A stretch of 64,000 nucleotides of DNA, taken from an uncultured Tateyamaria sp. (lineage in GTDB: Bacteria > Pseudomonadota > Alphaproteobacteria > Rhodobacterales > Rhodobacteraceae). Both the position numbers and the translations under genes were made by a program. Every line of letters starts with the position of its first letter. Within the stretch, counting starts at the first letter, position 1. Below the pieces are notes generated by a model. The model was given only the letters and a program-made list of their open reading frames with translations. It made no database searches and had not been told where the DNA came from. The stretch lies in contig NZ_CANMBJ010000002.1 of NCBI RefSeq assembly GCF_947496075.1, positions 992,001-1,056,000 on the forward strand, in the 5' to 3' direction. Below are positions 59,560 through 64,000 of this stretch, in pieces.

Positions 59560-60471
59560 ATGGCACGTTTTTGCCTGATTGCCCTTTGTTTATTTGCACT
59601 ATCTGCCTGCAACGCGCCGGATGCTGGCCCCGGCGTCAAGGCGTTCGGAGAAACAGTCGCTGCTGCATCCAAGTCTGCCGAACCGGAGATTGATAGGGCT
59701 GTTGCCGAGCAAACGCGCGCGTCCGTTGCTGCAGCTGCCCGCAGTGGGCGCGACATCTATGCCGCGCCACTGGGCTGTCAGGATGTGGCGCTGTCTCTGG
59801 ATCTCAGCACAGTCCCAGATGATCAGGCGGTTGCGCCTTGTGATCTGACGCCAAAGGTCACCCTGTCGAAAAAGAGGGGCGACGCGAAGTTTGCGCAAGA
59901 GGGGCTACAAACCTTGCAGGACTATGCAGCGACATTGTCCGCGATTTCCGGGTCTTCGGTGGCCGGTGACGTGACCACCAACTTCAATGCCTTCAACAAA
60001 AGCCTGACCGAGTTTGCTGCAACGGTGAATGTGGCGCCCAAGAACGCACCCCTAAATGCTGAACAAGTTGGCGCATTGGGCAACCTGCTCGGAACGGCGG
60101 TTGAGGCACGTCGTCGCGCTATTCTGGAGCGCCTCGTCTCAACAGCGCATCCTGAAATCCGCACAATCGTCTACGAGTTGATCGCGCATTTCGAGATCAA
60201 GGGTGATGATGACATGCTGGACGCTTTCGACCGTTTGGATGCTGCCTATGGGCGCATGACGGACGCACAGGGTACATCCGGATATCTGTCCGCTGTGCGG
60301 GCGTATGAACAAGAGTTCAAGCGCTTTGAAAAGCAGAAGGCCAAGGCGCAGTCAGTCAAATTGCTGGCCATTTGGCGCCAACACCAACTGTTGTTGGAGC
60401 AGGTAAAGTCTCGACCGGATGCGGCCGAGATTGGCAAGCTGGTCAAACAGGTCCAGGCCCTCAAGGGCTGA
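59560..60471 (+). CDS. Predicted lipoprotein of unknown function
   Basis: A 303-residue protein with signal peptide and lipobox (LFALSAC, Cys near residue 17). The mature part is helical, rich in Ala/Lys/Glu, with two Cys in GCQD and APCDLT that may form a disulfide. It has no catalytic motif. AGGAGG before the ATG is strong. The 117-aa gene follows in the same orientation with 19 bases between. Confidence 0.7.
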   Translation: MARFCLIALCLFALSACNAPDAGPGVKAFGETVAAASKSAEPEIDRAVAEQTRASVAAAARSGRDIYAAPLGCQDVALSLDLSTVPDDQAVAPCDLTPKVTLSKKRGDAKFAQEGLQTLQDYAATLSAISGSSVAGDVTTNFNAFNKSLTEFAATVNVAPKNAPLNAEQVGALGNLLGTAVEARRRAILERLVSTAHPEIRTIVYELIAHFEIKGDDDMLDAFDRLDAAYGRMTDAQGTSGYLSAVRAYEQEFKRFEKQKAKAQSVKLLAIWRQHQLLLEQVKSRPDAAEIGKLVKQVQALKG

Positions 60472-60490
60472 TTATTTGAATAGGTGATTT

Positions 60491-60844
60491 ATGAAAAAAA
60501 ATGTCATTGGAATGGCAACTTATGAAGAGTTGTTGATTGTAGGACGTGCAGCCTCGGCCGAGTTGGAGGAGCGCGCGGATGAAGAACCTGATCTGAGCCA
60601 GAAAAAGGCGCTGCGGCGGACGGCCCGAGATATCCGGAGCGGCATGACCAAGCTGCGGCGCGCGCAGTATGTTGAGCTGACAACACCGCGCCCAGGCGAG
60701 CCATCCACTGCGGGCGCTCGTCTGCGTGCCGCGGTAAAGGCGGCCAAGGCGGACCTTCGTAAACTGGAAAAAGCGGCCAATGCGCTCAAGATTGCTGCGA
60801 ACTGGCTGGATCGCGCGACGAAGCTGTTCCGGATCGTCGCCTAG
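60491..60844 (+). CDS. Small helical cytoplasmic protein
   Basis: A 117-residue, strongly basic, Ala/Lys/Arg-rich helical protein without signal or membrane segment (for example KKALRRTARDIRSGMTKLRRAQYVEL and AAVKAAKADLRKLEKAANAL). It follows the lipoprotein gene closely and converges with the ATPase gene (four-base overlap). Function unknown; the pair may be a functional unit. Confidence 0.6.
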   Translation: MKKNVIGMATYEELLIVGRAASAELEERADEEPDLSQKKALRRTARDIRSGMTKLRRAQYVELTTPRPGEPSTAGARLRAAVKAAKADLRKLEKAANALKIAANWLDRATKLFRIVA

Positions 60845-61710
60845 CCGCTGTGCAGTTTAGAGGTCAGTGCGTCTGCGATCAGATCGACAAAGTCGGCCTC
60901 GCCGTTCAGGGTGGCCACGTCGTCTGCGGTCACTGTCACACTCCAGCGTGACATCGATTCGTATCGTGGTTGGCGGTGTGCCAGCGCGCGGGCGTAGGTC
61001 CAGCGGACAAAGGCATTGGGATCGACCTTGTCCTCGGCGTCACCCGTTTCGGCAAGGTATTCAGACCAGCAGCCCAGCAGAAAGTCAGGCTGATACGCCA
61101 TGGGTTTCGGCGCTTTATCGAAGCGGGCGATCAGCGCGGCAGTGTGTGCTTCGTCCCCTTTGATCCAGATCGGAAGCGCGACAGAGCTTAGCGTGGTCAT
61201 CAAAGGGTCATTGTCATCGTTGGGATCGACCCATTCGCAGATCGACCCGCCTGTGTCACAGATAAAATTGGGGTATCCATAAAGCTGCTGCGCCCGTTCA
61301 GCGAAATAGCCGGTGTCGTTAAGCGCGGCGATTTCTGACAGGCGGAACTGCTCTTGCCGACGGCGATACTCTGCGATTGGCAAGCCACCTTTGGCCGGGT
61401 CGCCTGGTTTTCCCAGGTAGGTGGAAACAGGGCTCAGGTTATGGAAGGTGATGTTCGAGCCGATATAGATGCTGTCGGACATCAGAAGATCGCGCAGAAA
61501 CGGCACCTTCATCGCTTCGGCCTTGGCATTGTCGGTAATGCGTTCGCCCATGTAGCGCGTGCCGATCCGGTAATCGATCGAGTAGTGGAACCAATTCCCG
61601 CTGTCGCGCAATGTCGTGGACATGTGTGTCTTGCCCAAACCGGACATGCCAAAAACAAGCACACGTTTCGACGGAGCGGCCCGCCAGCTGTCCGCATCGC
61701 GATAAAGCAT
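60841..61710 (-). CDS. P-loop ATPase of unknown function
   Basis: A 289-residue protein with an intact Walker A near the N-terminus (VLVFGMSGLGKTHM) and a possible Walker B/Asp region in FICDTGGS. The rest does not match a named family; length and motif suggest a small AAA-like or kinase-like ATPase conserved in roseobacters. ATG 61710 is preferred over an upstream TTG (61719). Upstream, the DMT transporter gene is on the same strand. Confidence 0.75.
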   Translation of the reverse strand: MLYRDADSWRAAPSKRVLVFGMSGLGKTHMSTTLRDSGNWFHYSIDYRIGTRYMGERITDNAKAEAMKVPFLRDLLMSDSIYIGSNITFHNLSPVSTYLGKPGDPAKGGLPIAEYRRRQEQFRLSEIAALNDTGYFAERAQQLYGYPNFICDTGGSICEWVDPNDDNDPLMTTLSSVALPIWIKGDEAHTAALIARFDKAPKPMAYQPDFLLGCWSEYLAETGDAEDKVDPNAFVRWTYARALAHRQPRYESMSRWSVTVTADDVATLNGEADFVDLIADALTSKLHSG

Positions 61711-61751
61711 TGTCGTCAAGGTCCCCGCGCCGTTTTCCGGTTTGGGCTGTC

Positions 61752-62687
61752 CTAGCCGCGAGGGGTGGGGCGGTCAACGCTCCTGCGTCGCAGAAGGGTG
61801 AGGATGCGACCATCGATGATGGCCAACCCAAGCGCCAGCAGGGCGAAACCAGCAAAGGCGTTTGGGTTCAGTACCTCGTCCCGCACAATTGAACCCAGGA
61901 TGATTGCGACCGGTGGAATGACCAATGTTACCAGCATCAGATTGCCCGATCCGGCCATGGCCAGAACGCGATAGTAGAGAAGGTAGGCGCCTGCCGTCGC
62001 GATGATTGCATAGTAGGCAATGGCCAGAACAGTGTCGGTGTGCAGGTTCAGGCTGATTGGCCCATCGACAACCCAGGCTAACGGAACTGTCACCAGGCTG
62101 GACCCCGTCAACATGCCCGCCGCTGCGACCTGCGGGCGTAAACCACTCAGGAAGTGCCGCCCCCAAACGCCAGCCAGAGCGTAACTGACTGTGCCGGCCA
62201 CAATTGCCACTTGGGCCAGGCTGCGCAGATCGAAGGATTTGAAGTTCTCAAGTCCGATCGCAGTCGCCACGCCGAAAAACCCAAGGACAACACCCACTGC
62301 CTTGCGGGCACTGATCCGCTCGTCCGCAAAAAAGAGCGCTGCTGCAATCACGCCAAAGATGGCCGTGGCCGCGTTCAGGATCGAGGTAAGACCGGTTTCA
62401 ATGTAAAGCTGCCCCCAAGCCATGAGACCGAAGGGGATAACGTTGTTCAGAACACCCATGCCCAAAAACGCGACCCAGATGCGCGGATTGCGCGGCACCG
62501 GCATGCGCATTGCCCAGACCACAAGCCACAGGGCGCACATGGCCCAGAATGTGCGATGTGCGATGCTGGTCAGGGGGGCAATCTCGTCCAGAGCGATGCG
62601 GATGGACAGAAATGACGCGCCCCAGATCAAACCAAGAAGAAGAAGTTCGGACCAGGCGCGCCCCGAGAGGGTTTTTTGTGCTGTCAT
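61752..62687 (-). CDS. DMT superfamily (EamA) transporter
   Basis: A 311-residue membrane protein with about ten hydrophobic helices in two EamA repeats. Characteristic segments are LLLGLIWGASFLSIRIAL and the second-repeat GAYLLYYRVLAMAGSGNLMLVTLVIPPVAIILG. It is probably an amino-acid or metabolite exporter. It lies downstream of the FadL-type porin terminator. Confidence 0.87.
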   Translation of the reverse strand: MTAQKTLSGRAWSELLLLGLIWGASFLSIRIALDEIAPLTSIAHRTFWAMCALWLVVWAMRMPVPRNPRIWVAFLGMGVLNNVIPFGLMAWGQLYIETGLTSILNAATAIFGVIAAALFFADERISARKAVGVVLGFFGVATAIGLENFKSFDLRSLAQVAIVAGTVSYALAGVWGRHFLSGLRPQVAAAGMLTGSSLVTVPLAWVVDGPISLNLHTDTVLAIAYYAIIATAGAYLLYYRVLAMAGSGNLMLVTLVIPPVAIILGSIVRDEVLNPNAFAGFALLALGLAIIDGRILTLLRRRSVDRPTPRG

Positions 62688-62742
62688 GGACGCACCCTGT
62701 CAGCCCGACTTGTCTTCCGCCACCCGGAACCTGCGCAAAGAA

Positions 62743-62768
62743 AAACCCCGCCTAGAAAGGCGGGGTTT
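62743..62768 (-). terminator. Rho-independent terminator after the FadL-type porin gene
   Basis: AAACCCCGCC (62743-62752) and GGCGGGGTTT (62759-62768) form a perfect ten-base-pair stem around TAGAAA. On the minus strand it is followed by T-rich sequence, ending the porin transcript. Confidence 0.85.
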
Positions 62769-62793
62769 CTGATGTATCCCTGCGGGGACAAGT

Positions 62794-63924
62794 TTAGAAT
62801 TTGTATTCGAAGCGCAGGCCCAAAGAAATCGCGTCATTGCTTTCAAAGTCCGCTACGGGGGTCGAACCGCCCGGTGCAGCAATAGCGTCTCCGAGGAACG
62901 TGTAGCGCACGCCGCCTGCGATCGCGAAGTCTTCATTCACATCGTATTTCGCGCCGACTGCGATGAACTGTGAACCGTTGTTAGGAGCAAGGGGCGACAC
63001 AAGGTCGTCATCCCCTTCAGTTGTGAAACCAACGGATACGGATCCCGACCACTTTTCATTGAAGCGACGACCAATACCAATCGAGAAGTCATACCCGTCT
63101 TCGAGGTCCGTCAAAGACCGCCCAAAGTTTTCAGGTATCACTTCGGTATCGCTATAACGAGCATAGCGCAACGTACCGAAAAGCAACGTATTCTGCGCGA
63201 TACCCGTTTGGAAATCTAGGTTCAGACTTTCAGGAGTATCCACTTCTGTAACACTGCTGAGCTGAACAGGTACGCCGGGAATGGTTTCAACAGTGGGCAG
63301 GTCGTGGCTTGTTTTTGAATTGTACGTCAGAGCGACACGCAACGCGATTGCGGGGATTTCGTAAGCTGCACCAACAACGTAGCCAAATGCGCCATCTGAT
63401 GCGAACGCAGCGTTAAATCCATTTGCTCCAGCAGGGGCAAATGCGAAACCACCCAAGCTGACGTTTGCGGATACCTCTTGGTACCGTAGTCCCCCGTGGA
63501 CCGACCAATTGTCGTTGAACTTGTATCGGGCCAAGGCGGTGTAAGCGATGCTATCTACCGTCGCGCCAGTTCCGCCTAGAGCCGATGCTGCCGGGCTTTC
63601 GGTGTAGAAAGTGTCCGCTCCGTATGGTTCATCAATAATGAACGCCAAGGACAGCCGGTCGTTGAAATCGTATTTGATCGCACCCGACCAAGTCAGATAC
63701 GAGTCTCCGACGTTGGCAATTGGCGAACCCGCGATACCAGGAACAGGGAACGTGGACTGCGTTGTTCCTTCAACTGTAGGATCGGTGTAGGCAAACGAAA
63801 GCTGCGCACGATTGCCTTCCTCGAACAGAATGCCAATGTTCTGACCGGAGCGGTCAAGGCCGACGGCGTGAGCAGATGCGGTGGACGCCAGCAGCGCCGC
63901 CACCGTCATTAGACGGGTTTTCAT
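62794..63924 (-). CDS. Outer membrane protein transport protein (FadL/OmpP1 family)
   Basis: A 376-residue outer-membrane barrel of the FadL/TodX family, which moves hydrophobic substrates such as long-chain fatty acids or aromatics. It has a signal peptide (MKTRLMTVAALLASTASAHA), the N-terminal GLDRSGQNIGILFEEGNRAQLSFAYTDP, many amphipathic strands and a terminal LGLRFEYKF aromatic end. GGGAGGAAATAAT before ATG 63924 fixes the start. The substrate is unknown. Confidence 0.85.
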   Translation of the reverse strand: MKTRLMTVAALLASTASAHAVGLDRSGQNIGILFEEGNRAQLSFAYTDPTVEGTTQSTFPVPGIAGSPIANVGDSYLTWSGAIKYDFNDRLSLAFIIDEPYGADTFYTESPAASALGGTGATVDSIAYTALARYKFNDNWSVHGGLRYQEVSANVSLGGFAFAPAGANGFNAAFASDGAFGYVVGAAYEIPAIALRVALTYNSKTSHDLPTVETIPGVPVQLSSVTEVDTPESLNLDFQTGIAQNTLLFGTLRYARYSDTEVIPENFGRSLTDLEDGYDFSIGIGRRFNEKWSGSVSVGFTTEGDDDLVSPLAPNNGSQFIAVGAKYDVNEDFAIAGGVRYTFLGDAIAAPGGSTPVADFESNDAISLGLRFEYKF

Positions 63925-64000
63925 ATTATTTCCTCCCAAATGGCGCACAGAGTGGATGTCGAGTGGGTGCGCTTTGGGATGGTATAAGCCTTTTTCAAGG

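Noticed and set aside
59405..59560. SAM-II or SAM/SAH riboswitch upstream of metA
   Set aside because: The leader does not contain the consensus core segments of these riboswitches as I remember them; only a short hairpin at the start is visible.

Overview
The window looks like ordinary chromosomal DNA from a marine alphaproteobacterium of the Rhodobacteraceae (Roseobacter group). The evidence is the pairing of sciP with ctrA, the ornithine-lipid acyltransferase OlsB, the alphaproteobacterial gene orders (rpmF-plsX-fabH, ihfA-merR, SPOR protein-nagZ-scpA-scpB), a DUF1127 gene, GTTC-N7-GTTC LexA-type boxes and high G+C. I see no phage, transposase, integrase, CRISPR array or rRNA. One tRNA gene, tRNA-Pro(GGG), is present.

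Layout. 1-8.9 kb: the end of a MttB-type methyltransferase gene, a small outer-membrane barrel, a PLP aminotransferase, a YjbR protein, cysS, and an ATGA-overlapped run of cimA, a methyltransferase and a squalene/phytoene-synthase-like gene. 8.9-15 kb: an MFS permease, a tightly coupled row of cobK, AlkA-type glycosylase and carboxylesterase genes that ends in a secreted-protein gene broken by two frameshifts, then an HNH nuclease, a secreted hypothetical and exonuclease III. 15-16.8 kb: the most unusual locus, with a regulatory region carrying CtrA-, DnaA- and LexA-type sites ahead of a 113-aa protein built from 20-residue repeats and an unrecognised 351-aa protein. 16.8-26.5 kb: erpA, dgt, argS, SPOR protein, nagZ, scpA, scpB, two hypotheticals and a double-length dCTP deaminase. 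26.5-33.2 kb: tRNA-Pro, merR-ihfA, an AraC-type protein, yceD-rpmF-plsX-fabH, bamE and olsB. 33.3-43.3 kb: an ABC-F ATPase, a short catabolic/biosynthetic pair, mnmA, sciP-ctrA, ligA and recG. 43.3-49.6 kb: a 42-residue membrane peptide behind a cluster of LexA-type half-sites, Fe-S scaffold, hisI, gluQRS, trmFO, a tiny lipoprotein, a structured intergenic element, enoyl-CoA hydratase, thioesterase and DUF1127. 49.6-64 kb: a MocR regulator with operators on its own start, a zinc-ribbon membrane protein, rplM-rpsI, a luciferase-like oxidoreductase, ppk2-tetR, metA-hydrolase, an uncharacterised lipoprotein pair, an ATPase, a DMT exporter and a FadL-type porin.

Functional links. Most genes are housekeeping: translation (cysS, argS, rplM, rpsI, rpmF, mnmA, trmFO, gluQRS), envelope lipid synthesis (plsX, fabH, olsB, bamE), chromosome maintenance (scpAB, ligA, recG, ihfA, xth) and cell-cycle control (sciP, ctrA). 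Against this background the points most worth following are the repeat-peptide locus, the SOS-like small membrane peptide, the frameshifted secreted gene and several local RNA or operator structures. Function statements rest on recognised motifs. Regulatory sites were found by eye as consensus matches and are predictions.
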